The notes: generated by a model not told the origin, from the letters alone. Shown: positions 31,741-41,090, counted from the stretch's first letter. The stretch is 64,000 nucleotides of DNA from Acetobacteraceae bacterium (GCA_027482245.1 JAIXWG010000007.1:91862-155861); one strand, 5' to 3'. Translations and numbers: made by a program.

Positions 31741-34662
31741 ATGCTGATCAAGCGCTCCGAAGGCAAGGCCGCGCGCCAGCGCCTGGCCGCCGCCTACCAG
31801 GGTCTCTCCTCCGGCGGGCTCGACCGCCGCAGCTTCCTCCGCCAGGCCGGCTTCGGCGCGGCGGGCCTCGCGGCGCTGGGCGCCATGGGCCCGGGCCGTG
31901 CGCAGGCCAGCGGCGCCGCGACCGGCGTGGCCGACCTGTCCAAGCCGATCCAGCGCATCCGCAACATCTGCACCCATTGCTCCGTCGGCTGCACCGTGGT
32001 GGCCGAGGTGCAGAACGGCGTGTGGGTGGGGCAGGAGCCCGCCTGGGAAAGCCCGATCAACCGCGGCACGCATTGCGCCAAGGGCGCGAGTGTGCGTGAG
32101 CTGGCGCATGGCGACCGCCGCCTGAAGTACCCGATGAAGCTCGTCGGCGGGCAGTGGCAGCGCATCAGCTGGGACGTCGCCCTGAACGAGATCGCCGACC
32201 GGATGATGAAGATCCGGAACGAGAGCGGGCCGGACAGCATGTTCCTGCTGGGCAGCGCCAAGTTCTCCAACGAGGGCGCCTACCTCTTCCGCAAGTTCGC
32301 GGCCTTCTGGGGCACCAACTCCGTCGACCACCAGGCGCGCATCTGCCACTCCACCACCGTGGCCGGCGTGGCGAATACCTGGGGCTACGGCGCCCAGACG
32401 AACAGCTACAACGACATCCGCAATTCTAAGACCATGATCATCATGGGCGGGAACCCGGCGGAGGCGCATCCCGTGTCGCTGCAGCACGTGCTGAGCGGCA
32501 AGGAGCGGAACCGCGCCAAGCTGATCGTCATCGACCCGCGCTTCACCCGCACGGCGGCGCATGCGACTGACTATGTCCGCATCCGCCCGGGCACCGACAT
32601 CCCCATCATCTGGGGCATGCTGCACCACATCTTCGCCAATGGCTGGGAAGACAAGAACTTCATCGCCCAGCGCGTCTACGGCATGGATGAGATCCGCGCC
32701 GAGGTCGCGAAGTGGACGCCGGCCGAGGTCGAGCGCGTCACGGGCGTGCCGGGCGAGCAGCTGAAGAAGGTCGCGCAGACCTTCGCGACGGAAAAGCCCG
32801 CGACGCTGATCTGGTGCATGGGCGCCACGCAGAAGACGGTCGGCACGGCGAATGTCCGCGCCTTCTCCATCCTGCTGCTGGCCACCGGCAATGTCGGCCT
32901 GGAAGGCACCGGCGCCAACATCTTCCGCGGCCACTGCAACGTGCAGGGCGCGACGGACTTCGGCCTCGATGTCGGGACGCTGCCGGCCTATTACGGGCTG
33001 GACGAGGGCGCCTGGCGTCACTGGAGCCGCGTCTGGAACGTGCGCTACGAGGACATGGTGGCGCGCTTCGACAGCCCCGCCATGATGACGACGCCGGGCA
33101 TCCCGACGACGCGCTACTTCGACGCCATCACCCTGCCCAAGGACCAGATCCAGCAGCGTGACCGCGTGAAGGGCATGCTGGTGGTGGGCCACGGCGGCAA
33201 CACCGTCACGCGCATGCCGGAAGCGGTGAAGGGGCTGGAGGCGCTGGACCTGCTGGTGGTCGCCGACCCGCACCCCACCACCTTCGCGGTGCTCGGCAAC
33301 CGCCGCGACAACACCTACCTGCTGCCGATCTCGACGCAGTTCGAATGCGACGGCAGCCGCACCGCCTCCAACCGCTCCGTCCAGTGGGGCTCGAAGGTCG
33401 TCAACCCGATCTTCGAATCGAAGAACGACTACGAGCTGATGTACCGGCTGACCGGCGCGCTGGACCGCGCGGCGGAGCGCAGCAACCAGCCGATCCGCTT
33501 CCAGGCCGAGATCTTCAAGACCTTCGAGGTCAAGGACAACGCGCCGACGGCGGAGAGCATCCTGCGGGAGATCAACCGCGGCGCGCTGTCCACCGGCTAC
33601 ACCGGCCAGTCGCCGGAACGCCTGAAGCTGCACATGGAGCACCAGGACAAGTTCGACCTGGTGACGCTGCGCGGCCGCGCCGGCACGCCGGTGGCGAACG
33701 AGTTCTACGGCATGCCCTGGCCGTGCTGGGGCAAGGCCGAGTGGAAGCACCCGGGCAGCCACATCCTCTACAACACGAATCTGCACGTGAAGGATGGCGG
33801 CGGTACCTTCCGCCCGCGCTTCGGCGTGGAGCGCAACGGCGTGACGCTGCTGGCGGAAGGCAGCTGGTCCAAGGGATCGGAGATCGAGGACGGCTACCCC
33901 GAATTCACGACCGCCGTGCTGCGGCGCCTCGGCTGGTATGACGACCTGACCGCCGAGGAGAAGAACTGGATCGAGAGCAACGGCGGCAACTTCTCCTGGG
34001 CCACCGACCTGTCGATGGGCATCATCCGCGTCGCCATGGAACATGGCTGCGTGCCCTACGGGAACGGCAAGGCCCGTGCTGTCGCCTGGAACCTGCCCGA
34101 CCCCGTGCCGGTGCACCGCGAGCCCATCTACACGCCGCGCACCGACCTGATCGCGCAGTACCCGACGCTGCCGGACCGCCGCGGCTTCCGCATGCCGCAT
34201 CTCGGCGTGACGGTGCAGAACCGCAGCCACCAGGTGGCGCCGGACTTCCCCATCATCCTCTCCTCCGGCCGCCTGGTCGAATACGAGGGTGGTGGCGAGG
34301 AAACGCGGTCCAACAAGTGGCTGGCCGAGCTGCAGCAGGACATGTTCGTCGAGATCAACCCGGCCGATGCGGCGGCGCGGAACATCCGCGATGGCGGCTG
34401 GGTCTGGGTGACGGGGCCGGAGAACCAGTCCAAGGCGCGCATGAAGGCGATGGTGACGGAGCGTGTTGGCCGGGGCGTGGCCTGGATGCCCTTCCACTTC
34501 GCCGGCCACTTCATGGGCGAGGACCAGCGGCGCCGCTACCCGCAGGGCACGGACCCGATCGTGCTCGGCGAAAGCGTCAACGCCATCACGACCTATGGCT
34601 ACGACCCGGTGACCTTCATGCAGGAAACCAAGGTCACTCTCTGCCAGATCCGCGCGGCCTAA
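31741..34662 (+). CDS. fdhA: formate dehydrogenase catalytic subunit, Cys type, Tat-exported
   Basis: Oxidises formate to CO2 at a molybdenum or tungsten bis-MGD centre. 973 residues with Tat motif DRRSFLRQAG (Arg29-Arg30), so active in the periplasm. Cys77, Cys80, Cys84 and Cys112 bind [4Fe-4S] (CTHCSVGCT ... HCAKG). The active site is ARICHSTTVAG with Cys202 where E. coli FdnG has selenocysteine, followed by His203; no in-frame TGA is needed. Later blocks include GNPAEAHPVSLQH, RGHCNVQGATDFG and the MGD-binding LVEYEGGGEETRSNKW. Electrons would pass to the Fe-S and cytochrome b subunits encoded next. Confidence 0.95.
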   Translation: MLIKRSEGKAARQRLAAAYQGLSSGGLDRRSFLRQAGFGAAGLAALGAMGPGRAQASGAATGVADLSKPIQRIRNICTHCSVGCTVVAEVQNGVWVGQEPAWESPINRGTHCAKGASVRELAHGDRRLKYPMKLVGGQWQRISWDVALNEIADRMMKIRNESGPDSMFLLGSAKFSNEGAYLFRKFAAFWGTNSVDHQARICHSTTVAGVANTWGYGAQTNSYNDIRNSKTMIIMGGNPAEAHPVSLQHVLSGKERNRAKLIVIDPRFTRTAAHATDYVRIRPGTDIPIIWGMLHHIFANGWEDKNFIAQRVYGMDEIRAEVAKWTPAEVERVTGVPGEQLKKVAQTFATEKPATLIWCMGATQKTVGTANVRAFSILLLATGNVGLEGTGANIFRGHCNVQGATDFGLDVGTLPAYYGLDEGAWRHWSRVWNVRYEDMVARFDSPAMMTTPGIPTTRYFDAITLPKDQIQQRDRVKGMLVVGHGGNTVTRMPEAVKGLEALDLLVVADPHPTTFAVLGNRRDNTYLLPISTQFECDGSRTASNRSVQWGSKVVNPIFESKNDYELMYRLTGALDRAAERSNQPIRFQAEIFKTFEVKDNAPTAESILREINRGALSTGYTGQSPERLKLHMEHQDKFDLVTLRGRAGTPVANEFYGMPWPCWGKAEWKHPGSHILYNTNLHVKDGGGTFRPRFGVERNGVTLLAEGSWSKGSEIEDGYPEFTTAVLRRLGWYDDLTAEEKNWIESNGGNFSWATDLSMGIIRVAMEHGCVPYGNGKARAVAWNLPDPVPVHREPIYTPRTDLIAQYPTLPDRRGFRMPHLGVTVQNRSHQVAPDFPIILSSGRLVEYEGGGEETRSNKWLAELQQDMFVEINPADAAARNIRDGGWVWVTGPENQSKARMKAMVTERVGRGVAWMPFHFAGHFMGEDQRRRYPQGTDPIVLGESVNAITTYGYDPVTFMQETKVTLCQIRAA

Positions 34663-34678
34663 AGGGGGGACAGAACCA

Positions 34679-35275
34679 ATGGCTCGGATGAAGTTCCTCT
34701 GCGACAGCGACCGTTGCATCGAGTGCAACGCCTGCGTCACCGCCTGCAAGAACGAGCATGAGGTGCCCTGGGGCATCAACCGCCGCCGCGTCGTCACCAT
34801 CAATGACGGCCGGCCGGGCGAACGCTCCATCTCCATGGCGTGCATGCACTGCACGGACGCGCCCTGCGCGGCGGTCTGTCCCGTGTCGTGCTTCTACACG
34901 ACGGCGGATGCCATCGTGCTGCACGACAAGGACCTCTGCATCGGCTGCGGCTACTGCTTCTACGCCTGCCCGTTCGGGGCCCCGCAGTATCCGCGCGTCG
35001 GCAATTTCGGCGGCCGCGGCAAGATGGACAAGTGCACCTACTGCGCCGGCGGGCCGCAGCAGGACGGCACGCTGGTGGAATACACGCAGTACGGCGCCAA
35101 CCGCATCGCGGAAGGCAAGCTGCCGCTCTGTGCGGAGATGTGCTCCACCAAGGCGCTGCTGGCCGGCGATGGCGAGATGATCGCGACGATCTACCGCGAA
35201 CGCGTGCAGAAGCGCGGCTACGGCGCGGGCGCCTGGGGCTGGCGCACGGCGTATCGCGAGAATGTCGGCGCCTGA
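34679..35275 (+). CDS. fdh3B: formate dehydrogenase iron-sulfur subunit
   Basis: 198 residues with four [4Fe-4S] motifs: CIECNACVTAC (13-23), CMHCTDAPCAAVCPVSC, CIGCGYCFYACPFGAP and CTYC ... CAEMCSTKAL. It relays electrons from the catalytic subunit to cytochrome b. It lacks both a signal and the C-terminal membrane helix of E. coli FdnH, so it is presumably carried across the membrane with the Tat-exported catalytic subunit. Sixteen bases separate it from fdhA. Confidence 0.93.
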   Translation: MARMKFLCDSDRCIECNACVTACKNEHEVPWGINRRRVVTINDGRPGERSISMACMHCTDAPCAAVCPVSCFYTTADAIVLHDKDLCIGCGYCFYACPFGAPQYPRVGNFGGRGKMDKCTYCAGGPQQDGTLVEYTQYGANRIAEGKLPLCAEMCSTKALLAGDGEMIATIYRERVQKRGYGAGAWGWRTAYRENVGA

Positions 35276-35288
35276 TCCTGGGAGAGCG

Positions 35289-36317
35289 ATGATGAACAGG
35301 ATCACGAGGCTGGTCGCGGCGGCGGCGATGGCGTTCAGCCTCGCCTCCCCGGCGATGGCTCAGATCGGCGGGCCCGTGACGGGCACGCCGAGCAACCCGA
35401 TCACCACGCCCGGCACGGCGGATGAGCTGGAGCTGATGAAGGCGCTGAACGGCGGTCGCATCGCCGGGCGCGTCTCCATCCCCGATGCGCAATCCGCCAG
35501 CCTGATCCAGCCGGAGGGCCGGGAATGGCGTGACTTCCACAACAAGACGCTGACCTGGGTCGGCGGCATCGCCGTGCTCGGCATGCTCGGCATCCTGGCC
35601 GTCTTCTACCTGTCCAAGGGCCGCATCCGGATCGAGGCCGGTCCCGCCGGCCGCACCATCAAGCGCTTCAACGGGTTCGAGCGCGCGGCGCATTGGATGA
35701 CGGCGTCGTCCTTCGTCGTGCTGGGGCTCTCGGGCCTCAACCTGACCTTCGGGCGCTTCCTGCTGCTGCCGATCATCGGGCCGGAGGCGTTCACCGCCGT
35801 CAGCCTCTGGGGCAAGATCGCCCACAACTACCTGGCCTTCCCCTTCACGCTCGGCATCGTCCTGCTGTTCCTGGTGTGGGTGAAGGACAACATCCCGAAT
35901 GCGCGCGACATCGCCTGGTTCAAGGCGGGTGGCGGGCTGCTGGGCCATGGGCACCCGGAAGCCGGGCGCTTCAATGGCGGGCAGAAGATGGTGTTCTGGA
36001 TCACGGTGCTGGGCGGCGCGCTGGTCGCGGCCTCCGGCTACATCCTGATCTTCCCCTTCACCGTCACCGACATCGCGGGGATGCAGCTGGCGCACATCGT
36101 GCACGGCGTGCTGTCCGTGCTGATGGTGGCCGCGATGATCGCCCACATCTACATCGGCTCCGTCGGCATGGAAGGCGCCTTCGATGCCATGGGATCGGGC
36201 GAGGTGGACCTGAACTGGGCCAAGGAACACCACTCCCTTTGGGTGGAGCAGGAGATGGCGAAGGCGCGGGAGACCATCGGCGGCCCCGCCGGCGCCAAGG
36301 CCGCTGGCGCCGACTGA
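35289..36317 (+). CDS. fdhC: formate dehydrogenase cytochrome b subunit
   Basis: Membrane subunit that would reduce quinone. 342 residues: signal peptide to ASPAMAQ, a periplasmic stretch, one helix near residues 80-100 and then the four-helix cytochrome b core. Candidate heme ligands are His in RAAHWMTAS, in KIAHNYLAF, and in LAHIVHGVLSV and AAMIAHIYIG. Two adjacent ATG codons (35289, 35292) are equivalent starts. The gene ends the structural operon, just before an intrinsic terminator. Confidence 0.92.
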   Translation: MMNRITRLVAAAAMAFSLASPAMAQIGGPVTGTPSNPITTPGTADELELMKALNGGRIAGRVSIPDAQSASLIQPEGREWRDFHNKTLTWVGGIAVLGMLGILAVFYLSKGRIRIEAGPAGRTIKRFNGFERAAHWMTASSFVVLGLSGLNLTFGRFLLLPIIGPEAFTAVSLWGKIAHNYLAFPFTLGIVLLFLVWVKDNIPNARDIAWFKAGGGLLGHGHPEAGRFNGGQKMVFWITVLGGALVAASGYILIFPFTVTDIAGMQLAHIVHGVLSVLMVAAMIAHIYIGSVGMEGAFDAMGSGEVDLNWAKEHHSLWVEQEMAKARETIGGPAGAKAAGAD

Positions 36318-36336
36318 CGCCGCGCTTTACCAACCA

Positions 36337-36369
36337 GGCCGGCCGGGTGATGCCCGCGCCGGCCTTTTT
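36337..36369 (+). terminator. intrinsic terminator of the formate dehydrogenase operon
   Basis: Stem ggccggc (36337-36343) with gccggcc (36358-36364), inner cggg/cccg pairs, followed by ttttt (36365-36369). Twenty bases after the fdhC stop. This is the clearest Rho-independent terminator in the window. Confidence 0.9.
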
Positions 36370-36381
36370 CATGTCTGGAAC

Positions 36382-36906
36382 ATGCCCATGACGCGCCTGA
36401 TCGGATTGGCGGGCTGGAGCGGCGCCGGCAAGACGACGCTGATGACGCGGCTGATCCCCGCCATGGCGGCACGGGGGATCGGCGTCTCCACCCTGAAGCA
36501 CGCGCACCACGCCTTCGACATCGATCGTCCCGGCAAGGACAGCTACGAGCATCGCGCCGCCGGCGCGCGGCAGGTGCTGGTCGCCTCCGCCCATCGCTGG
36601 GCGCTGATGACGGAGCATCGCGGCGCCGCGGAGCCGCCGCTGCGCGACCTGCTGGCGCAGCTGGCGCCGGTGGACGTGGTGATCGTGGAGGGCTTCAAGC
36701 GCGACCACCACCCGAAGATCGAGGTGCATCGCGGTGCCAACGGCAAGCCCTGGCTGCACCCGGAGGACCCGCACATCGTCGCCATCGCCTCCGACGTCGC
36801 GCCGCCCGAGGCCCGGCTGCCGGTCGCGCATCTGGACGAGATCGAGGGGATCGCCGATCTGGTGCTGCGCCACGCGATGACGCTCGGGGATTTCCTGCGG
36901 CGGTAG
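36382..36906 (+). CDS. mobB: molybdopterin-guanine dinucleotide biosynthesis adapter MobB
   Basis: GTP-binding protein that assists MobA in making the MGD form of the cofactor. 174 residues with P-loop GWSGAGKTTLMTRL, STLKHAHHAFDIDRPGKDS, and VVIVEGFKRDHHPKIEV, all typical of MobB. ATG 36388 two codons downstream is an equal start. With moeA 12 bases downstream it forms a cofactor pair directly behind formate dehydrogenase, its likely main customer. Confidence 0.95.
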   Translation: MPMTRLIGLAGWSGAGKTTLMTRLIPAMAARGIGVSTLKHAHHAFDIDRPGKDSYEHRAAGARQVLVASAHRWALMTEHRGAAEPPLRDLLAQLAPVDVVIVEGFKRDHHPKIEVHRGANGKPWLHPEDPHIVAIASDVAPPEARLPVAHLDEIEGIADLVLRHAMTLGDFLRR

Positions 36907-36918
36907 GAGAGGGAGGCC

Positions 36919-38166
36919 ATGGCGCAACTCAGCGACGACTGCTTCGCCTTCGGCGGGCCGCTCCTGTCGGTCGAGGAGGCGCAGGCGCTGATCGAGGCGC
37001 GCATCCCCGCGCCCGAGGGCGCGGAACGCGTCGCGCTGCGCCACGCCGCCGGCCGCGTGCTGGCGGGTGACCTCCGCGCCACGACGCCGCTGCCGCCCTT
37101 CTTCAATTCGGCTGTCGATGGCTATGCCTTCCGGCACGGGGACGTGGCGCCGGGCGGGGAGACGCGGCTGCCGGTCGTGGCGCGGCTGCAGGCCGGCCAG
37201 GCGGGCATCCCCCTCGCGCCCGGCACCGCCATCCGCATCTTCACGGGCGCCCCCATGCCCGACGGCGCCGACACCGTGATGATGCAGGAGGATGCACGGG
37301 AGGAGGACGGCGCCGTGCTCCTCGTCCCCGGCCTGAAGCGCGGCGCCAATTGCCGCCCGGCGGGGGAGGATGTCGCGACCGGGGCGGTGGCGCTGCCGGC
37401 CGGACGGCGGCTCGGCCCGGCGGAGATCGGCCTCGCCGCCGCGCTCGGCTGCCGCGACCTGCCGGTCCGGCCGCTGGTGCGGGTCGGCGTCTTCTCCACG
37501 GGGGATGAACTGGCCGAGCCCGGCGCGGCGCTGGGCCCCGCGCAGACCTATGATTCCAACCGCTTCACCCTGCTGGCGCTGCTCGCCGGTCTGCCGGTGG
37601 AGGCGCATGACCTCGGCATCCTGCCCGACGAGCCCGACGCCACGGCGGCGGCGCTGGCGCGGGCCGCGGCGACGCATGACCTGCTCCTGACCTCGGGCGG
37701 CGTCTCGACCGGGGAGGCCGATCATGTGAAGGCGGCGATCGACCAGGGCGGGCGGCTCGTCTTCTGGCGGCTGGCCATCAAGCCGGGGCGGCCGGCGGCG
37801 ATGGGCGTTGTCGAGGGGACGCCCGTGGTCGGCCTACCGGGCAACCCCGTGGCAGCGGTCGTCACCTTCCTGCACCTGGCGCGGCCGCTGGTGCTGCGCC
37901 TGGCCGGCGCGGCGCCGGACAGCCTGCCGCGCTTCAATGCCCGGGCCGACTTCGCCTATCGCAAGAAGGCCGGGCGGCGCGAATATGTCCGCGTCCGCCT
38001 GGCCTTCGGGGAGGGCCTGCCCGTCGCGCGGAAATACGCGCGGGAGGGGGCGGGGCTGCTCACCTCCCTGACCGAATCCGACGCCTTCGCCGAATTGCCG
38101 GAGGCGGTGACGGCAGTCGCGCCGGGCGACGAGGTGCGCATCCTGCCCTTCCGCGCGGTCTTCTGA
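36919..38166 (+). CDS. moeA: molybdopterin molybdenumtransferase
   Basis: Inserts molybdate into adenylated molybdopterin. 415 residues with FFNSAVDGYAFRHGD, FTGAPMPDGADTVMMQED, FSTGDELAEPG, LTSGGVSTGEADHVK and GLPGNPVAAVVTF, the standard MoeA blocks. Good GGGAGG ribosome site before the ATG. Converges with the gene at 38169-39224, two bases apart. Confidence 0.95.
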   Translation: MAQLSDDCFAFGGPLLSVEEAQALIEARIPAPEGAERVALRHAAGRVLAGDLRATTPLPPFFNSAVDGYAFRHGDVAPGGETRLPVVARLQAGQAGIPLAPGTAIRIFTGAPMPDGADTVMMQEDAREEDGAVLLVPGLKRGANCRPAGEDVATGAVALPAGRRLGPAEIGLAAALGCRDLPVRPLVRVGVFSTGDELAEPGAALGPAQTYDSNRFTLLALLAGLPVEAHDLGILPDEPDATAAALARAAATHDLLLTSGGVSTGEADHVKAAIDQGGRLVFWRLAIKPGRPAAMGVVEGTPVVGLPGNPVAAVVTFLHLARPLVLRLAGAAPDSLPRFNARADFAYRKKAGRREYVRVRLAFGEGLPVARKYAREGAGLLTSLTESDAFAELPEAVTAVAPGDEVRILPFRAVF

Positions 38167-38168
38167 GG

Positions 38169-39224
38169 TCAGGCGGCCTCGTCATGCCGCGCCGGCTCGG
38201 GGCCGGCGGCAGTGAGGTGGAGCAGGGCGGTCACCTGCCGCTCGCCGGCGAAGCCGGCCACCGCCAGGCGGCCGGAGGCCGGGCGCATCACCGCGGCCAG
38301 CCGCGTCCCGTGGTTCACCAGGGGCGGGCGCAGCCATGCCAGGCCGTGCGGCGGCGATGCCTCCAGCAGCCCGGCCATCATCGCCTGGCGCGTGCCGCTT
38401 TCCATCCAGCGCGCCGCGCCCGGCAGGGCGAGCCCGTCCCAGTGGTTCGCCATCGCGACCCGGGTTGCGTGGCGCAGCGCATGGCCATCCGGGCTGCGTT
38501 CGATGCACACGGCCTCCCCCGGCCTGGTGCCGGCCAGGGTGAAGGCGACGGGGGCCGCGAGCGGCGTGTCCCGCAGCATGGCCAGCGCCGTGTCGAAATC
38601 GGGCGCGGTGTCGCAGACGACCCGCAGCAGATGGGCGGGCGGCAGGGCGCGGCTGCGCCAGAGCGCGGGGCGGGAGGCGACCCAATCCGCCGCCACCCCG
38701 ACCAGGCCGAGGCCTCGCTGACGCGCCGCGGCGCCGAGGCCCGTCAGCGGCAGCGGCGGCTGGTTGATGGCCGCGGCGAAGCGGCCGGGCGCCAGGGCGG
38801 TGATGGTGCCGGCCAGGCCCGGCCAGCCGACATGCCACCATTCCCCCGCCGGCCCGGCTTGGCGGATGACGCAGAGTGCTTCGCCCAGCCCCTCCATCGG
38901 CCAGTCCAGCACGCGCAGCATCACGGGCTCCGCGGTCGCGTCCACGCCGCAGGTGCAGGCCCATTCGTAGGAGAGATTCAGCAGGTGGGCGCCGGGCTGG
39001 CCAATCTGCCGCGCCACGGCGGCGATTTCCGCGCCGAGTGGCGTGGCGTTGCGCGCGAGCCAGCGGCGGGACAGCGCATCGCCGAGGCGGAGGCCGAGCG
39101 CGGTGTGGCGCTGGCGCGCGATGGCGAGGATCGCCGCGACCTCGGCGGCCTGCGTGGCGGCCGTCGCGGCGGCGGGGAAGGGGGCCGCGCGCGCATCCAG
39201 CAGCGGGATGCGGCGCAGCGCCAT
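38169..39224 (-). CDS. C45 / acid-ceramidase-like Ntn hydrolase
   Basis: 351 residues resembling autoprocessing Cys N-terminal-nucleophile amidases. Cys90 in WACTCGVDAT, followed by LRVLDWPMEG with Arg and Asp at the expected spacing, mirrors the CTS...R.xD pattern of this group; later GTRPGEAVCIERSP and MANHWDGL supply the conserved Asn. Processing before Cys90 would remove the first 89 residues. Substrate unknown; acyl amides are the general class. No signal peptide. A 41-residue membrane peptide gene sits 19 bases upstream and is probably cotranscribed. Confidence 0.72.
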   Translation of the reverse strand: MALRRIPLLDARAAPFPAAATAATQAAEVAAILAIARQRHTALGLRLGDALSRRWLARNATPLGAEIAAVARQIGQPGAHLLNLSYEWACTCGVDATAEPVMLRVLDWPMEGLGEALCVIRQAGPAGEWWHVGWPGLAGTITALAPGRFAAAINQPPLPLTGLGAAARQRGLGLVGVAADWVASRPALWRSRALPPAHLLRVVCDTAPDFDTALAMLRDTPLAAPVAFTLAGTRPGEAVCIERSPDGHALRHATRVAMANHWDGLALPGAARWMESGTRQAMMAGLLEASPPHGLAWLRPPLVNHGTRLAAVMRPASGRLAVAGFAGERQVTALLHLTAAGPEPARHDEAA

Positions 39225-39243
39225 GGGGCTCCCCGCGCTCAGG

Positions 39244-39369
39244 TCAGAGCCGCACGCCTTCGGTGGTGAAGCGCTGGTCGGCGGTGCGCTGGAAGTTCTT
39301 GTCCAGCACGACATAGGCGCCGACGGCGATGACGACGGCCGCAAGGGCGCCGGTCAGGACGGATTTCAT
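39244..39369 (-). CDS. 41-residue single-pass membrane protein
   Basis: MKSVLTGALAAVVIAVGAYV begins a short hydrophobic helix, then LDKNFQRTADQRF and a polar end, TTEGVRL. A GGGGAGAA ribosome site lies seven bases upstream of ATG 39369. The composition and site make it a convincing small gene. Function unknown; it is upstream of and close to the Ntn hydrolase gene. Confidence 0.7.
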   Translation of the reverse strand: MKSVLTGALAAVVIAVGAYVVLDKNFQRTADQRFTTEGVRL

Positions 39370-39399
39370 GCAGGCGTTCTCCCCAGACACGCGAAGTGG

Positions 39400-40050
39400 C
39401 TACTCTATCGGTGCAACATTGCCGAGTTGCAAGTGGGCGGCCGCATGAGCGGCGATGCGTTCGGCTTCGGCCAGGTCTTCCGGGGCATTGGCGTTGAAGA
39501 AGGGGTCGTAGGGATCGACCGGCCAGTCGGCATGGGCGCAGCCATGGCGCGCGGTCCAGCGGTCGATCTTGCGCTCGCCGGCCAGCAGTGCGGCGCGCAG
39601 GTCGTGCCGCAGCGAGACGGGCCAGAGCCCGATCGGCGGGTGGGTCTGGCCGTCGGAGCGGGCGCAGGCGAGCGGCACGCCGGCCGCCTCTCGCGCCGCA
39701 TGCAGGCGCGCCACCAGGTCGGCCGGGATGAAGGGCGCGTCGCCGGTCAGCGACACTACCCAGGGCAGGCCTGGCTGGGCCTCCGCGGCATGGTCCAGCG
39801 CGGCGAGGATGCCGGCGAGCGGCCCCGGATGGTCGGGCAGCGAATCCGCCACGACGGGCAGGCCATAGGCGGCGAAGCGGGCGGGATCGCCATTCGCGTT
39901 CAGCACCACCGCCGGCACCTGCGGGCGCAGCCGGTCCAGCAGGTGGTCGAGCAGCGGGCGCCCCGCCACGAGGCGGAGCGGCTTGTCGCCGCCGCCCATG
40001 CGCCGCGCCAGGCCGCCGGCCAGGATGACGGCTGACGTGTCAGCCCTCAT
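39400..40050 (-). CDS. mobA: molybdenum cofactor guanylyltransferase MobA
   Basis: Adds GMP to molybdopterin to give MGD, the form required by both molybdoenzymes of the window. 216 residues; VILAGGLARRMGGGDKPL is the nucleotide-binding signature and VSLTGDAPFIPADLV supplies the Asp for Mg. The ATG at 40050 overlaps the fdhD end by 11 bases. The chain fdhD-mobA ties cofactor sulfuration to MGD formation. Confidence 0.95.
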   Translation of the reverse strand: MRADTSAVILAGGLARRMGGGDKPLRLVAGRPLLDHLLDRLRPQVPAVVLNANGDPARFAAYGLPVVADSLPDHPGPLAGILAALDHAAEAQPGLPWVVSLTGDAPFIPADLVARLHAAREAAGVPLACARSDGQTHPPIGLWPVSLRHDLRAALLAGERKIDRWTARHGCAHADWPVDPYDPFFNANAPEDLAEAERIAAHAAAHLQLGNVAPIE

Positions 40051-40936
40051 CGGTTGCCATCGCCTCCGCGCTGTTCTTGCGCCAGTGCTTCGCACTCTCC
40101 TCGGGCACATAGGCGGGGTCGGCGTCGAAGACGATGCGGCTTTCGCCGGCCAGCGCCACGAAGCGCTTGCCCTTGCAGCGGCCGATCAGCGTCAGGTTCG
40201 CCTCCCGCGCCAGTTCCACGCCCCAGGCGGTGAAGCCGGATCGGCTGACCAGGATGGGGATGCCCATGCGGACGGTCTTGATCACCATCTCGGAGGTCAG
40301 GCGGCCGGTGGTGTAGAAGATCTTGTCCTCCGGGCCTTCCTCGTTGCGGAACATCCAGCCCGCGATCTTGTCCACCGCGTTGTGGCGGCCGACGTCTTCC
40401 ATGTAGACGATGGGCTGGTCCTGCCGTGCCAGCGCGCAGCCATGGATGGCGCCGGCCTCCAGGTACAGGCTCGGCAGCGTGTTGATCCGGTGCAGCAGGC
40501 GGTAGAGCCAGCTCGTCCTCAGTTCGGCTGACACCGGAAGCCGAACACTGGCGAAATCCTCCATGAGGTCGCCGAAGGCGGTGCCCTGGGCGCAGCCGGA
40601 GGTGAGCGTCTTCTTCTTCAGCTTCTCCTCGAAGTTCGTCTTCGCCTCGGTGCGGACGACGACGACCTGCAGGTCCTCGTCGTAATCGATGGCGGTGACG
40701 CGGTCGTCGCGCTTCAGCATGCCCTGGTTCAGCAGGTAGCCGATGGCGAGGTCCTCCGGCCGGTCGAGGATGGTCATCATCGTCACGATCTCCTGCCCGT
40801 TGAGGTAGAGGGTCAGGGGGCGTTCGACGGTGACGCTGGTCTCGATGGGCTGGCCGAGGTGATCCAGGCCCGTGACACGGCGTGTCAGGCGGGGATCGGC
40901 GGGGTCGGGCTGCACGCGAAGCGCGGTGTCGGTCAT
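40040..40936 (-). CDS. fdhD: formate dehydrogenase accessory sulfurtransferase FdhD
   Basis: Transfers sulfur from a cysteine desulfurase to the MGD cofactor of formate dehydrogenase. 298 residues: ERPLTLYLNGQEIVTMM, DLAIGYLLNQG, the active-site loop TSGCAQGTAFGD, EDVGRHNAVDKIAG, FYTTGRLTSEMV and SRSGFTAWGVELA. Cys115 is present but the partner of the E. coli CxxC pair is replaced (CAQG), which I believe is usual in this alphaproteobacterial branch. Start at 40936; an upstream extension lacks similarity. Confidence 0.95.
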   Translation of the reverse strand: MTDTALRVQPDPADPRLTRRVTGLDHLGQPIETSVTVERPLTLYLNGQEIVTMMTILDRPEDLAIGYLLNQGMLKRDDRVTAIDYDEDLQVVVVRTEAKTNFEEKLKKKTLTSGCAQGTAFGDLMEDFASVRLPVSAELRTSWLYRLLHRINTLPSLYLEAGAIHGCALARQDQPIVYMEDVGRHNAVDKIAGWMFRNEEGPEDKIFYTTGRLTSEMVIKTVRMGIPILVSRSGFTAWGVELAREANLTLIGRCKGKRFVALAGESRIVFDADPAYVPEESAKHWRKNSAEAMATDEG

Positions 40937-41090
40937 GCCGCGAAGGGTGGGGTGGGGGCGGCGCGGCTGCAAGCGGTGCAGGCGCCCTGGCAGGTGCCGG
41001 CACCAGCTGCGGGAGGAGAGGGGCGTTCGTTCCACCACCGCGCGCTTTTGGCTCTGTAACAGGGCGCCGGCATCGTGCTATTCCAGTTTT

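Noticed and set aside
31711..34854. 1047-codon open frame antisense to fdhA
   Set aside because: Same cause; composition is typical of an antisense shadow and no motif is visible.
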